Positions 51,720 to 60,743 of a stretch of DNA of 64,000 nucleotides are shown piece by piece. Source of the DNA: Cupriavidus necator N-1 (GTDB lineage Bacteria; Pseudomonadota; Gammaproteobacteria; Burkholderiales; Burkholderiaceae). Location of the stretch: positions 360,141 through 424,140 of the forward strand of contig NC_015724.1 in the NCBI RefSeq assembly GCF_000219215.1. The letters run 5' to 3'. How positions within the stretch are numbered: position 1 is the first letter of the stretch; each line of letters begins with the position of its first letter. The notes under the pieces were generated by a model that was not told where the DNA came from, did not search any database, and was given only the letters and a program-made list of their open reading frames with translations. The position numbers and the translations under genes were made by a program.

Positions 51720-52985
51720 ATGAATCAGCACCTTCCGCAAGATGCGTCCACTCTGCTGGCGTCCCACGAGCAGCGCATTGCTCTGATTCGCCAGTATGCC
51801 AACGAGGCCAACCCTGCTGACTTTGATGCGAAATGGCTAGTCGTGTTGCGCGCCTGTGCAAGCTGGTTCTCCACCATGCCGCTACAGCCGGACCAGCACT
51901 CTGAGCCGGGTGGCGCGTTCCGCGCAACAGTCGAAGTGGCCTATTTTGCAATGCGCCTCTCTGGCGGCCAGAAATTCGCCGCAGACCAGCCGTCGGAGCG
52001 CCGCCGGCGCTTGGAGCCCCAGTATCTGTATGCGCTGTTTCTGGCCGCGTGCTGTTCGTGGCTCGACGAACCCTGCCGGCATTTCCACATCGTGCGGGAG
52101 GATACGGGCGAGCAGTGGCTGCCGGCCGCGCACGGCGCCTTTCATACCTGGCTCGCGGGTAATGCCTACCGCGTGATCCGGCTGGAGGCGCCGCTGCCAG
52201 TGGAGCGCATGCGCAGCGCCCTGCTGGCGCGCTCGATCCTTGGCGCCGAATCGCTGTCGTGGCTGGACGGCCCGGTGTTGTCGGAGCTGTTCGGCGCGAT
52301 CAATCCTGCCCCAATGCCCACCGGCTTCGAAGCACAACTGCACAAGATCGTGCGTCAGGCGGTTGCCGCGGCCCGCGACTACGAACAGAAGGCGCGGCGC
52401 GCGGTGTTCGCCCCGGATACCACCGTGCCGCCCTCGGCCGAACAGCTTGCTGCGGCGGCGACCCCAGGTGTACCGGCGGTCAGCGACACGCGCAGCCCGG
52501 CCGGGCGGGTGCCTGAGCCGGTCGCACCGACACCCAGCGCGGCCGCAGCTGCAGCGGCGCTTTTCCAGGCCCCCGTCGCCCCGGCCGAACCTGTTGTGGC
52601 CACGGCTCTCGCCCCTCATGCGGAGACTGCGACGCCACTGGCGCCGCCTACCCCCGCACCCGCGGCCATCGATGCCGCCGCCATTGGCCGGGCACGCCGG
52701 GACGCGCCGGATCCATTCATGGCGCTGCTGGGCGGCTCGCGCATGATGAGCGAGTTCTTCCGCGCGCTCGCCCAGGACGTAACCGCCGGCAAGATCAAGG
52801 TGGTGTGGGCCGAGAAGGGGCTCGTGCTGCCCAAGAAGATGCTTGGCAACTATGGCATCGCCAGCGACACGCTGATCGAGAACCTGCGCAAGCTCTCGCT
52901 CCTGTACGCCATGCAGGGCACTGACCTGATCCTGGCGGAGCGTATTGGCACGCTGATCCTGCCCCGCCCGAACACCCTGGCCTGA
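51720..52985 (+). CDS. TraI_2 (MobH relaxase-like) protein, catalytic residues degenerate
   Basis: 421 residues from MNQHLPQDASTLLASHEQRI at 51720. The N-terminal ~170 residues follow the TraI_2 fold of MobH relaxases: WFSTMPLQPDQHSEPGGAFR, ATVEVAYFAMRLSGGQKFAA, YALFLAACCSWLDEPCRHFH. In active family members the corresponding segment reads HHxxPGGLLxHSLEV and is followed by an HD pair. Here the first His is Gln, the xHS position is AT, and the HD is replaced. The C-terminal ~100 residues (DPFMALLGGSRMMSEFFRAL, KIKVVWAEKGLVLPKKMLGN) match the TraI_2 C-terminal winged domain, after an Ala/Pro linker. It lies directly upstream of the coupling protein, the usual place for relaxases or accessory proteins. 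Confidence 0.75.
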   Translation: MNQHLPQDASTLLASHEQRIALIRQYANEANPADFDAKWLVVLRACASWFSTMPLQPDQHSEPGGAFRATVEVAYFAMRLSGGQKFAADQPSERRRRLEPQYLYALFLAACCSWLDEPCRHFHIVREDTGEQWLPAAHGAFHTWLAGNAYRVIRLEAPLPVERMRSALLARSILGAESLSWLDGPVLSELFGAINPAPMPTGFEAQLHKIVRQAVAAARDYEQKARRAVFAPDTTVPPSAEQLAAAATPGVPAVSDTRSPAGRVPEPVAPTPSAAAAAAALFQAPVAPAEPVVATALAPHAETATPLAPPTPAPAAIDAAAIGRARRDAPDPFMALLGGSRMMSEFFRALAQDVTAGKIKVVWAEKGLVLPKKMLGNYGIASDTLIENLRKLSLLYAMQGTDLILAERIGTLILPRPNTLA

Positions 52986-52989
52986 ACCT

Positions 52990-54846
52990 ATGGTCAAGTA
53001 CATCAATCACCTTCGCCCAATGTTCGAGGCCCGCGCCGCCGCCGGCTGGGCGCTGGCCCTGATGCTGATCGCCACCTCAGGGATGCCGCACGCCGGCTAC
53101 TTCGCCGCTCTCTGCGTTGGCATGCTTCTGCTACGTGGCACACAGGTATGGCGGGCGCTGGCCTTTCGCATGGCGATCTCGACCAAGTGGCTCGCCAAGA
53201 TCCGCATCGACCGGTTGCTCACCGCGAGCGCCACGCTGCGCGAAAGCGACGATGCCATGTACCTCGGCACCGGCTTCGAATGGACGCAGAAGCACTGCCA
53301 AATCGCGCACGACATTCTGCGGATGCCGGCCTCCGAGATCCCCGGCCTGCCGCGCTGGCTGCCGACGAAGATTGCACGGGCCGTCGAAGCGCGGTTTGCG
53401 CCTCCCGAGAGCATTCGCGACCACACCCCACAAGGCCAGTCGTGGATCCACGGCATGGAGCCGAAGAAGGCACCGGTGCCCTTGCACTACAAGGCGCTGG
53501 GCGGCCATACGGCCGTGGGCGGTACCACCGGCGCGGGCAAAACCCGTACCTACGAGATCATCGCGACGCAGGTGATTCACAACGCCGAAGACGTGCTGAT
53601 CATCATTGACCCCAAGAATGATCGCGACCTCAAAGATCGGGTCAAGCAGGAATGCGAGCGTACGGGGCGCAAATTCCTGTACTGGAAGCAAGCCGCGCCC
53701 TCCGAGTCGATCCGCCTGAACCCGCTGGAGAACTGGTCGCAGCCTTCGGAAATTCCGAGCCGCATCGCCCAACTGATGGAAGAAGGGCCATTCCGCGACT
53801 TCGCCTTCCTCTTCATTGACCGGGCGGTCAAGGGCGAACTGTATGTCGGCGACAAGCCCAACCTGCGCTCGATCCTGAACTATGCGCAGTCCGGCATCAA
53901 CAGCCTGCTGGAGCGCTGCCTCAAGCGTTTCTTCCCCGAATCCGGCATGGCGGACTGGGAGGACGAAGTCAACGGCTTCATGCAGAAGCTCGGCCAGAAG
54001 AGCGGCGCGACGCTCCTCGACGGCATGGTGCAGCTCTACCTGCAGCGCTTCGCCAACGTCGGGCGCGGTCACGAATCGATCGACGGCCTTGTCTCGACGT
54101 TCACGCATGACCGCGATCACTACATGCGGATCATCGCCTCTGCACTGCCGCTATTGCAGATGCTGGCCACCGGCGAGACCGGCCTGATGCTCGCGCCCAA
54201 GGCCGATGACTTCGAGGATGACCGCGAGATCTGGGACATCGACAAGATCATCAAGCAGAAGGCCGTGCTGTGCGTCGGGCTCGATTCCATGTCCAACAGC
54301 ATCGTCGCCAAGGCCATCGCCTCGATGATCCTGTCCGATATCGCATCGGTCGCCGGCACGATCTACAACTTCTATGACAAGCCGCCCGGTGTCGTCCTCA
54401 TCATCGACGAGGTGGCCGAGGCCATCAACGAGCAGGTGATCCAGATCCTAAATAAGGGGCGCGGGGCGGGCTTCAAGGCCTTTGTTGCCTTCCAAAGCCG
54501 TTCCGATTTAGAGGCCAAACTCGGTAACGCAGCAAAAATGCTGCAGGTTTTGGCGAACCTCAACAACCAGATCATCTTACGATTGGAAGACACCGACACG
54601 GCGCAGTGGTTCTCCGACAAGGTGGGCGAAACCGGCATCACCAACATCGTCCAGTCGAGCACCACCAGCACCGGCAGTGAGGCCCACGTGGGCGAATTCA
54701 GCGGGTCGGTGTCCCGTTCCCGGCAGCTGGAGAAAGTGCCCCTGATCCCGGTGCGCCTGATTACCCAGCTCCCCAATTTGCAATATTTCCTGCGGGTTTC
54801 CGGTGGCGCTGTCTACCAGGGCCGCATCCCCATCATCGAAGGATAA
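52990..54846 (+). CDS. traD: Conjugative coupling protein TraD/VirD4
   Basis: 618 residues. Two N-terminal membrane segments (AAAGWALALMLIATSGMPHA, YFAALCVGMLLLRG), then Walker A GHTAVGGTTGAGKTRTYEII (near 180), ILIIDPKNDRDL-type Walker-associated strand, and Walker B GVVLIIDEVAEAINEQVIQI (near 470). The GFKAFVAFQSRSDLEAKLGN and TDTAQWFSDKVGETGI segments are typical of MobH-class TraD. It docks the relaxosome onto the T4SS and pumps DNA. Confidence 0.93.
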   Translation: MVKYINHLRPMFEARAAAGWALALMLIATSGMPHAGYFAALCVGMLLLRGTQVWRALAFRMAISTKWLAKIRIDRLLTASATLRESDDAMYLGTGFEWTQKHCQIAHDILRMPASEIPGLPRWLPTKIARAVEARFAPPESIRDHTPQGQSWIHGMEPKKAPVPLHYKALGGHTAVGGTTGAGKTRTYEIIATQVIHNAEDVLIIIDPKNDRDLKDRVKQECERTGRKFLYWKQAAPSESIRLNPLENWSQPSEIPSRIAQLMEEGPFRDFAFLFIDRAVKGELYVGDKPNLRSILNYAQSGINSLLERCLKRFFPESGMADWEDEVNGFMQKLGQKSGATLLDGMVQLYLQRFANVGRGHESIDGLVSTFTHDRDHYMRIIASALPLLQMLATGETGLMLAPKADDFEDDREIWDIDKIIKQKAVLCVGLDSMSNSIVAKAIASMILSDIASVAGTIYNFYDKPPGVVLIIDEVAEAINEQVIQILNKGRGAGFKAFVAFQSRSDLEAKLGNAAKMLQVLANLNNQIILRLEDTDTAQWFSDKVGETGITNIVQSSTTSTGSEAHVGEFSGSVSRSRQLEKVPLIPVRLITQLPNLQYFLRVSGGAVYQGRIPIIEG

Positions 54847-54854
54847 GTTCGCAC

Positions 54855-55361
54855 ATGACCAGTCTGTTTCGCCAGATCGTCAAAGAGCACAAGCTCTCGG
54901 CCAAACTGTCGCCCGTCTTCATCTGCTTCCCGGAGCTGGATGACGTCTGCACCCGCCTCGTGGACTTCATCGGCCTGAACTTCATCGTGCGCGACGACCC
55001 GCTGGTGAAGGAGATGCTGATGGACGCCCTCGCTGGCTTCAAGGCCGAGCGCAAGGACGGCTACGGCAATGTCGCCTTCATGCGAGGCCTCTTTGGCCGC
55101 GCGCACGAGCTGTACGCCAAGCGCTACGCCGCCTTCAAGGGCGAGAAGTACAACGTCTGGGCGCCCTTTCTGGAACCGATCCCGCTGTTTGAAGGCCGGC
55201 AGGCGCCGGGGTATGTGTGCCGCATGGTTGACGAGCCCTGCCCCGAGCCCATCACGCCGCGCAGCGCGGCCTTCCAGCTCGCCGCCCGCGTCCTCAAGGG
55301 ACCGACCTTCCGCCGCTATTTCGAGGAATACGATGTCTGTGGCCAACTCGCTCATTGCTAA
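54855..55361 (+). CDS. Transfer-region hypothetical protein, 168 residues
   Basis: MTSLFRQIVKEHKLSAKLSP start, 8 bp after traD. Soluble alpha/beta sequence (FICFPELDDVCTRLVDFIGL, DALAGFKAERKDGYGNVAFM, GYVCRMVDEPCPEP). Its 3' end overlaps the next gene by ~30 bp in another frame. Position between traD and the DUF4400 gene is typical of small MobH-system genes of unknown role. No family is recognised. Confidence 0.8.
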   Translation: MTSLFRQIVKEHKLSAKLSPVFICFPELDDVCTRLVDFIGLNFIVRDDPLVKEMLMDALAGFKAERKDGYGNVAFMRGLFGRAHELYAKRYAAFKGEKYNVWAPFLEPIPLFEGRQAPGYVCRMVDEPCPEPITPRSAAFQLAARVLKGPTFRRYFEEYDVCGQLAHC

Positions 55362-55578
55362 GCTTTCCGGCCTCGCCCCCGCGGAGGTCGCTGCCATGCG
55401 GGCATGGGTGCGCGCGAACGATGCGGAGGCTTCGGTACCGGGCCAGTTCGCCCAAGGCCGACACGCGTTCGCCATGGCGATGGTGAAGCTCGAGCAGTCC
55501 CGTCCCGCCCAATTCTGGGGCGGGCTGCTCGCCTTCGTCGCGATTCCGTTCCTGGCCCTGCACGCCCTGGTGCGCTGA
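55333..55578 (+). CDS. Small membrane-anchored protein, 81 residues
   Basis: MSVANSLIAKLSGLAPAEVA start inside the end of the preceding gene, and a C-terminal hydrophobic helix (FWGGLLAFVAIPFLALHALV). It is a tail-anchored protein, translationally coupled, and followed 1 bp later by the DUF4400 gene. Function is unknown. Confidence 0.78.
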   Translation: MSVANSLIAKLSGLAPAEVAAMRAWVRANDAEASVPGQFAQGRHAFAMAMVKLEQSRPAQFWGGLLAFVAIPFLALHALVR

Positions 55579-55579
55579 C

Positions 55580-56197
55580 ATGAGCAACAGTCGTTTCGTA
55601 TCGCACCTGCGTCTGTGGCTGATTGTCACGCCTGTCCTGTTGGCGACGCTCGCTCCCATGCTGCCTGACGACGGGCATTTCGAAGTCGACGGCGCCGAAC
55701 AGGCCTCTGTCGAGTCCCTGTTCGGGGAGGCTCGGGCCGAAGACATTGCCAGCCGTGCCAATGCGCGCTTCGGCGCCTGGTTCGCTGACTCGGGTGCAAT
55801 CCGCCGCTCCTATTCTGGCTCAGCCAACCAAAGCTTGATCAGCGACGGCGGCGCGGCCGGGGTTGCCGCAAGCTGGATGCGGCATTTCTGGATGGAGATG
55901 TACCGCAGCATCTACCGCGCCACGGTCGCCGGCAACTGGGCATGGGGTGCGCTCTTCTTTGCTGTTGCCATGCTCAACGACGGCGCCGTGCAGCGGCGCA
56001 TCCGCGCGGCCGCCGCAGGGGTCGCAAGTCCCGTTGGCTTTCACCTCGCAGCGCACGGCCTGCTCATTGCGCTCGGCGTGAGCGCGTCGGCTCTGCTATT
56101 GCCATTCTCGCTGCCCGCCTCCGTCTGGACGGTCGCCACCGCTTGCGTGGGCGTGCTGGCCTGGCGTCTGGCTGCCTCGTTCCATGTGAATCGGTAG
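55580..56197 (+). CDS. DUF4400-family membrane protein
   Basis: 205 residues. N-terminal helix (LWLIVTPVLLATLAPML), a periplasmic-type central part (AASWMRHFWMEMYRSIYRAT, the most family-like segment), and helices AWGALFFAVAMLNDG, LLIALGVSASALLLPFSL and VWTVATACVGVLAWRLAA. DUF4400 proteins accompany MobH-type TraD in conjugative elements; their precise role in mating is not known. Family assignment is by pattern and context. Confidence 0.75.
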   Translation: MSNSRFVSHLRLWLIVTPVLLATLAPMLPDDGHFEVDGAEQASVESLFGEARAEDIASRANARFGAWFADSGAIRRSYSGSANQSLISDGGAAGVAASWMRHFWMEMYRSIYRATVAGNWAWGALFFAVAMLNDGAVQRRIRAAAAGVASPVGFHLAAHGLLIALGVSASALLLPFSLPASVWTVATACVGVLAWRLAASFHVNR

Positions 56198-56275
56198 CCG
56201 TCCTCGCATTCACCACTACCTACAGTATTCAACGCGGATCGCCCACCTATGGGGGTCCATTCAGGAGAAAACCGC

Positions 56276-57160
56276 ATGACCACCAATACCGACACCGCCG
56301 TTGTCACCCAGGACGATGCACTGCTCGCGGCCACCATGGATGCCTTGGCTCCGAACACCGCAATCGAGGAACCGGCCGACGCCGCGCCGGGCACCAACCC
56401 TGGCGTCACCGACGGCGCCGACGACGGCTCGATCGAGCGTGAACTGGCGGACATGGAAACGGCCGCCGATTCGCTGCGCAAGGAAGGCCTGATTTCGGCC
56501 GACGAGGCGGAAGAAAAGAAGGCGGAGGTCGCCAACACCCGCAAGCGCTTCCGCGAGCTGAAGCCAGAGGATCGCGCCGTGATCATCCGCCGCCGTCGCG
56601 AGATCGGCGCGCAGATTCTCACCCGCCAACTGGCAGGCGCCGCAGTCGTGCCAGTCGCCATCAAGCTCAACCACACCCGCCTGCGCCCGCTGTTCGAGCA
56701 ATGGTGGCCGTTCATGAACCGCATGAGCATCAACCTGCAGCGCTTCGGCGGTGCCACCTTCGGCAAGGGCGAGCTATCCACCGTCGAAACCTACTTCGAG
56801 CGCGAACTGACCCGCATGGAGGACTACGTCGATGAGCAGCTGCGCGTGGCGGAAGCATATCGTGACCAACGCGAATCGGAGATGCGGGCCAGGAACGACA
56901 TCGTGTTTGAGCCGACAGTCACACTCCCCTCTCTGAACCTGACGGTCGAGGCCTACTCGCGCTTCTCCATGCGCGTGCTGGGCGTCCTGGCCAAGTTCGA
57001 TCGCACCATGGATCAGTTCGACTTCATGGTCTGGAATGGCATCCGCGATCAGAGCGATATCAACGACGAGGTCGCGAGCTTCCTGCGCAAGTTCCACCCG
57101 CTCGGCCTGCGCAGCTATATGACTCACCTCAAGCTCATGACCACCGTTCGAGCCGTCTGA
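56276..57160 (+). CDS. Transfer-operon hypothetical protein, 294 residues
   Basis: From MTTNTDTAVVTQDDALLAAT at 56276 with AGGAGAAAACCGC upstream; the frame extends to 56249. The acidic N-terminus is followed by a helical region (SIERELADMETAADSLRKEG, KAEVANTRKRFRELKPEDRA), then RLRPLFEQWWPFMNRMSINL and a C-terminal helical part. Soluble and DNA-independent by appearance. No family is recognised; it is probably cotranscribed with the T4SS genes. A weak GGCCGGTCAG-CTT-CTGGCCGGCC hairpin follows at 57168-57190. Confidence 0.75.
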   Translation: MTTNTDTAVVTQDDALLAATMDALAPNTAIEEPADAAPGTNPGVTDGADDGSIERELADMETAADSLRKEGLISADEAEEKKAEVANTRKRFRELKPEDRAVIIRRRREIGAQILTRQLAGAAVVPVAIKLNHTRLRPLFEQWWPFMNRMSINLQRFGGATFGKGELSTVETYFERELTRMEDYVDEQLRVAEAYRDQRESEMRARNDIVFEPTVTLPSLNLTVEAYSRFSMRVLGVLAKFDRTMDQFDFMVWNGIRDQSDINDEVASFLRKFHPLGLRSYMTHLKLMTTVRAV

Positions 57161-57222
57161 ACTGGTTGGCCGGTCAGCTTCTGGCCGGCCACTCCCCTGC
57201 AACATCAACCGATTGACGGGAT

Positions 57223-57414
57223 ATGAACATAAGAGGCGCTTGGGTCGAGTTTCAGACCGATCTGGACTCGTACGGTGAAGGCCGTGTGATCGCACATAAC
57301 GAGCGCACCGGCGACCTGGTCATCCGTGACGACGATGGCATCCACTGGCGAGGCGCCGAAGACCACATCGAACTCATCGTTCAACCTTCAGAGCTGGACA
57401 CGCATGCTGGCTGA
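57223..57414 (+). CDS. Small protein overlapping the helicase start, 63 residues
   Basis: MNIRGAWVEFQTDLDSYGEG then RVIAHNERTGDLVIRDDDGI and WRGAEDHIELI, a compact all-beta, acidic protein with an SH3/KOW-like pattern. Its last 11 bp overlap the start of the helicase gene, so translation is coupled. It may be a helicase accessory factor. Confidence 0.7.
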   Translation: MNIRGAWVEFQTDLDSYGEGRVIAHNERTGDLVIRDDDGIHWRGAEDHIELIVQPSELDTHAG

Positions 57415-59125
57415 GCTGAATCCCGCGCAACGAGAGGTCGTGGAGCTTCGGCGACATTGCGTCGCCGTGGCCTGCCCCGGTGCAGGTAAGACTAAGACCA
57501 TTGCCACCAAGGCTGCAATGCTTCTGGCGGAGCCCAAAGCTACCGTGGGCGCCGTGACGTTCAGCAAAGACGCAGCGCTCGAGCTTCGAGAGCGCATCCT
57601 CGCGCTTGCCGGACCGGCGACGAAGAAGCGGCTGCTTGCCGGTACATTCCACTCTCTCGCCTATAAGCAGCTTGGACGGCGCGACGGTGGCGCGCCAGAC
57701 ATAGCAACCGAGGGCGATCGTACCGGCCTGCTCATCCAGGTCCTCTCCGACGTCGGGTTGGACTGGAAGGTGGAGGACGGCATTGCAGCAATCGAAGCGA
57801 TCAAGACCAACTTCGGCCAGGTACAAAGCGGCAGCGCGGAAGAACTCCTTTACCGCGGTTACCAGGATTCACTGGATCGAAATGGCAAGATTGATTTCCA
57901 GGACATGCTGCGACTCGCGGTGGAAGGCATGCAGAACGGCACCATCGAGCCCTATCCGTTCACGTACCTACTGGTCGACGAGTTTCAGGACACCGACCCC
58001 CTGCAGTACCAGTGGATTGCGTTGCATGCTCGGGCTGGCTCGATCGTGACCGTCGTTGGCGACGACGACCAGAGCATCTATGGCTTCCGCTCGGCATTGG
58101 GCTTCCGGGGAATGGAGTCGTTCATTCGCCAGTTCGATGCGCAGCCGGTGGTGCTCGGCAACAACTACCGCTGCCACGCAGAAATCCTTGGCGCGGCCGA
58201 CAGGATCATCCGGAACAACCGCGACAGGATTCCGAAGGAGCTGGTTGCGCACAAGGGCCCCGGTGGGCAGGTTCGGTTCCAGCGCTTCCCTGACGAGTAT
58301 GCCGAGGCAGTGGCCGCCATGGAGCACCTGGCGGTGGCGCTAAGGAATGGCCAGTCGGCGGCAATCCTTGCCCGTACCAACCGCATCCTTGACCCGGTCG
58401 AGGCCGTATGCCGTTCGCATGGCGTCAAATATTATCGGGCGTCCGGCAAGTCGATCCTGAGCCGGCCGGAGGCTGCCCTGATGTGCAATCTTCTGGAGCT
58501 GGTCCAGAAGACGAAAAGTACCGGCGTTGATGCACTGCTGTCCTTTGTCGGGATTGGAACCCAGGAACTCCGGCTCCTGCACAGCAAGGGCCGCGCGAGT
58601 ACAGAACAACGCCAGAGAAAGGAGCTTCTGGAACTGGGCCTCTCGGAAGCGTCCACCGATCGCTATCGGGAACTCATGAAGCGGCTTGCGGAGTGGCGAT
58701 CGCTCTGCGACAGGCAGTTCTACTCCCTGGTGCTCGAGGGGGCGCGTGAGTGGATGATGCAGCATACCGACGCGGATCCTGCCCGTCGTGCCATTACCAC
58801 GACCTACGACGTGCTATCCCGACTCAACGGTCCATTCTCCGACCGGCTGGAGTTCCTGCGCCGCGACAACAATGAGCCGGCGCCGGACGCGCTGATCCTT
58901 ACAACCATGCACAGCTCCAAGGGGCTGGAGTGGGATCGGGTGTGGATCATTCGGGCTGAGGAGACCGTTGTGCCCGATGAAAAAAGCACCGAATCGGAAG
59001 AGCGGCGGCTGTTCTACGTGGCGGTTACCAGAGCGCGGGAGGATCTGCGTCTATCGATGGCGAAGAAGAATCCGACCTCTCGATTTGTGTTGGAGGCAGG
59101 TATTGATGTGGCAATCGCTACATGA
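57404..59125 (+). CDS. UvrD/Rep-like superfamily 1 DNA helicase
   Basis: 573 residues from MLAELNPAQREVVELRRHCV at 57404. All SF1A motifs are visible: Q motif LNPAQREV, I VACPGAGKTKTIATKAAML, II YLLVDEFQDTDPLQYQWI, III VVGDDDQSIYGFRSA, IV LGNNYRC, V TMHSSKGLEWDRVWII, VI RRLFYVAVTRAREDL. It is shorter than UvrD (lacks the long 2B insert and C-terminal tail). A 3'-5' helicase at the end of a transfer operon may assist strand unwinding during plasmid processing or repair. Confidence 0.93.
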   Translation: MLAELNPAQREVVELRRHCVAVACPGAGKTKTIATKAAMLLAEPKATVGAVTFSKDAALELRERILALAGPATKKRLLAGTFHSLAYKQLGRRDGGAPDIATEGDRTGLLIQVLSDVGLDWKVEDGIAAIEAIKTNFGQVQSGSAEELLYRGYQDSLDRNGKIDFQDMLRLAVEGMQNGTIEPYPFTYLLVDEFQDTDPLQYQWIALHARAGSIVTVVGDDDQSIYGFRSALGFRGMESFIRQFDAQPVVLGNNYRCHAEILGAADRIIRNNRDRIPKELVAHKGPGGQVRFQRFPDEYAEAVAAMEHLAVALRNGQSAAILARTNRILDPVEAVCRSHGVKYYRASGKSILSRPEAALMCNLLELVQKTKSTGVDALLSFVGIGTQELRLLHSKGRASTEQRQRKELLELGLSEASTDRYRELMKRLAEWRSLCDRQFYSLVLEGAREWMMQHTDADPARRAITTTYDVLSRLNGPFSDRLEFLRRDNNEPAPDALILTTMHSSKGLEWDRVWIIRAEETVVPDEKSTESEERRLFYVAVTRAREDLRLSMAKKNPTSRFVLEAGIDVAIAT

Positions 59126-59354
59126 TGCGCCAAGAGAGATGGCACTTTGACCCGGTGGTCGCTGCCTGCAAACGGGAACACGCGCAAGAAGGGATGACGT
59201 CCGACTTGTGCGCAAGAAATCCCGGGAGAGAACTGCCAATGACCGCGCATCCGCTAATCGACAATCCTCTACCTGTCCGCCGCGGCATAAGTGCGACGTG
59301 GCCACGCGGATTTCCAAGGAGGAGTGGATGAGTCTGTAGGCGTCTCCATAGGCG

Positions 59355-59386
59355 AAAAAAACCTGGAGTTGCAGCTCCAGGTTTTT
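59355..59386. terminator. Bidirectional terminator of the transfer operon
   Basis: AAAAAAACCTGGAG, a short loop and CTCCAGGTTTTT, a strong hairpin flanked by A and T runs. Confidence 0.88.
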
Positions 59387-59410
59387 CATCGGCATAGCCA
59401 AAAGAGGTCA

Positions 59411-59467
59411 CGAGCTTCGAAACCCCTTTGACTCGATCTACAAGACGGATCGAGTGTACGAAGCTCG
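59411..59467. promoter_or_regulatory. Composite inverted repeat upstream of the HTH replication-like gene
   Basis: Two nested arm pairs: CGAGCTTCG (59411-59419) with CGAAGCTCG (59459-59467), and ACTCGATC (59431-59438) with GATCGAGT (59448-59455). It is a likely operator for the adjacent HTH protein. Confidence 0.6.
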
Positions 59468-59513
59468 CGCCTTCGCTGTCAATGCTTCCTTTCCAAGTTT
59501 GCGCTGATCGAAG

Positions 59514-60743
59514 ATGAAATTTAGCTTCGACGGGCTTCCTATTGCCCGAAGAACAACAATGTGCGGCGGTACGTCGCATGCTCCTAACCCTGTCGCTGCC
59601 GACGGCCGGCAACCCAAGGCAGCCAGGCTCGATGCCGGCCGGCTGCCTGAGCGGATTCTTAGGGCAATCGCGCTGGTCTACGAGTCCGATGGACTTCGGA
59701 CTTTGCACATCACGAATCGTCAGGTACTGGCCACGCTCGTCCGCTTCGCTTTGAACCAGAAGGATCCCTCCGCGCTCGCCTTCATAAAGAAGGCAACGAT
59801 TGCGCAACACCTCGGGATCAGTGAGGCTACTGTCTATCGAGCGCTTGGTGCGCTTGAAAATGCCGGGCTTATTGAGCGGGAACGGCAGCGGCGCACCAGG
59901 GCGCAGCTCGAGGTCGTTGGGCGGATCGGGTTCTCCGCAAAGTTGCTCCGATGCATTGGGATCGCCAGTCCGCAGTTTCAATCCACTGTCCACGTTCCGG
60001 CGCGTTCCGATGAATCACGGACCTCTGCTTGTCTCGCATCGGTGAGTGGCGTAAACAAGACCATGCAGTCTTCTACGAAGAAACATCCCGGGTCGGGATC
60101 CTCTTTGCGGATTGACGGTCGCGCGGTGCCGATGGACCTTGCTCCCCTGGTACGCGACCAATCGCTAAAGATGTCCGCGCTGTTCCTACTAATGAGGCTC
60201 GCGCGAACGGCGGGCCACCGATTGTCAGACGTCGTCTCGGCGGCTGGCAATGCGCTCGGGCCGCTCCGGGGGCGAGAACTGTTCGCGTACCTCAAGTCGC
60301 TCCTCGAAAGGCCTGTTGACTATGGACATGTAGTCCGGACGCGGAAGCTCCGTGAAGACGATGAGCGCGCAGCCGAGGCTCGGGCCACGCAAGAGCGGCA
60401 GCAGATTGCCGAACTCGTAGAGAGGTACCGAGGCAAACGGGTCTCAGCACCCGACGGGTCGACCTATGAGGTCGATTCAGCGTCCATCGTGATCACCGAC
60501 GCGAACGGCCACCGAAGCTCTCTAGCGCATGACCGGGCGCGCGCCTGGCTTATCGAGTTGGACAAAGTAGCGGGCGGACTGGCCCCTGCCGTAGCCCAGC
60601 CGGCGCAAGCGAGGCAGCGGTCGTCGGTAGTGGCACACGCAGCCATTGAGGATATTCGCAGGTTGATGCGAGCCAGACAGGCGCCTCAGTACGTTTCGCG
60701 GAGACCAGTGCGGCCGGACGCCGGCGTTTGCCGATCCGCCTGA
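59514..60743 (+). CDS. HTH replication-like protein, C-terminus disrupted
   Basis: Up to 409 residues; an ATG at 59559 is an alternative start. Residues ~40-125 are a winged-helix domain (RILRAIALVYESDGLRTLHI, TKATIAQHL-like KKATIAQHLGISEATVYRAL, GALENAGLIERERQRR). The C-terminal half (LVRDQSLKMSALFLLMRLAR, LRGRELFAYLKSLLERPVDY) is a second helical domain seen in plasmid replication-associated proteins. Codon use changes near 60690 and the last residues (RRPVRPDAGVCRSA) run into a transposase remnant, so the original C-terminus is probably lost. It could be an old initiator or a regulator. Assignment is tentative. Confidence 0.6.
   Translation: MKFSFDGLPIARRTTMCGGTSHAPNPVAADGRQPKAARLDAGRLPERILRAIALVYESDGLRTLHITNRQVLATLVRFALNQKDPSALAFIKKATIAQHLGISEATVYRALGALENAGLIERERQRRTRAQLEVVGRIGFSAKLLRCIGIASPQFQSTVHVPARSDESRTSACLASVSGVNKTMQSSTKKHPGSGSSLRIDGRAVPMDLAPLVRDQSLKMSALFLLMRLARTAGHRLSDVVSAAGNALGPLRGRELFAYLKSLLERPVDYGHVVRTRKLREDDERAAEARATQERQQIAELVERYRGKRVSAPDGSTYEVDSASIVITDANGHRSSLAHDRARAWLIELDKVAGGLAPAVAQPAQARQRSSVVAHAAIEDIRRLMRARQAPQYVSRRPVRPDAGVCRSA

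Larger units (their letters stand above)
59126..59513. other. 388-bp intergenic region after the helicase
   Basis: No gene. It contains the terminator at 59355-59386 and a composite inverted repeat (59411-59467) before the HTH gene. Confidence 0.6.
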
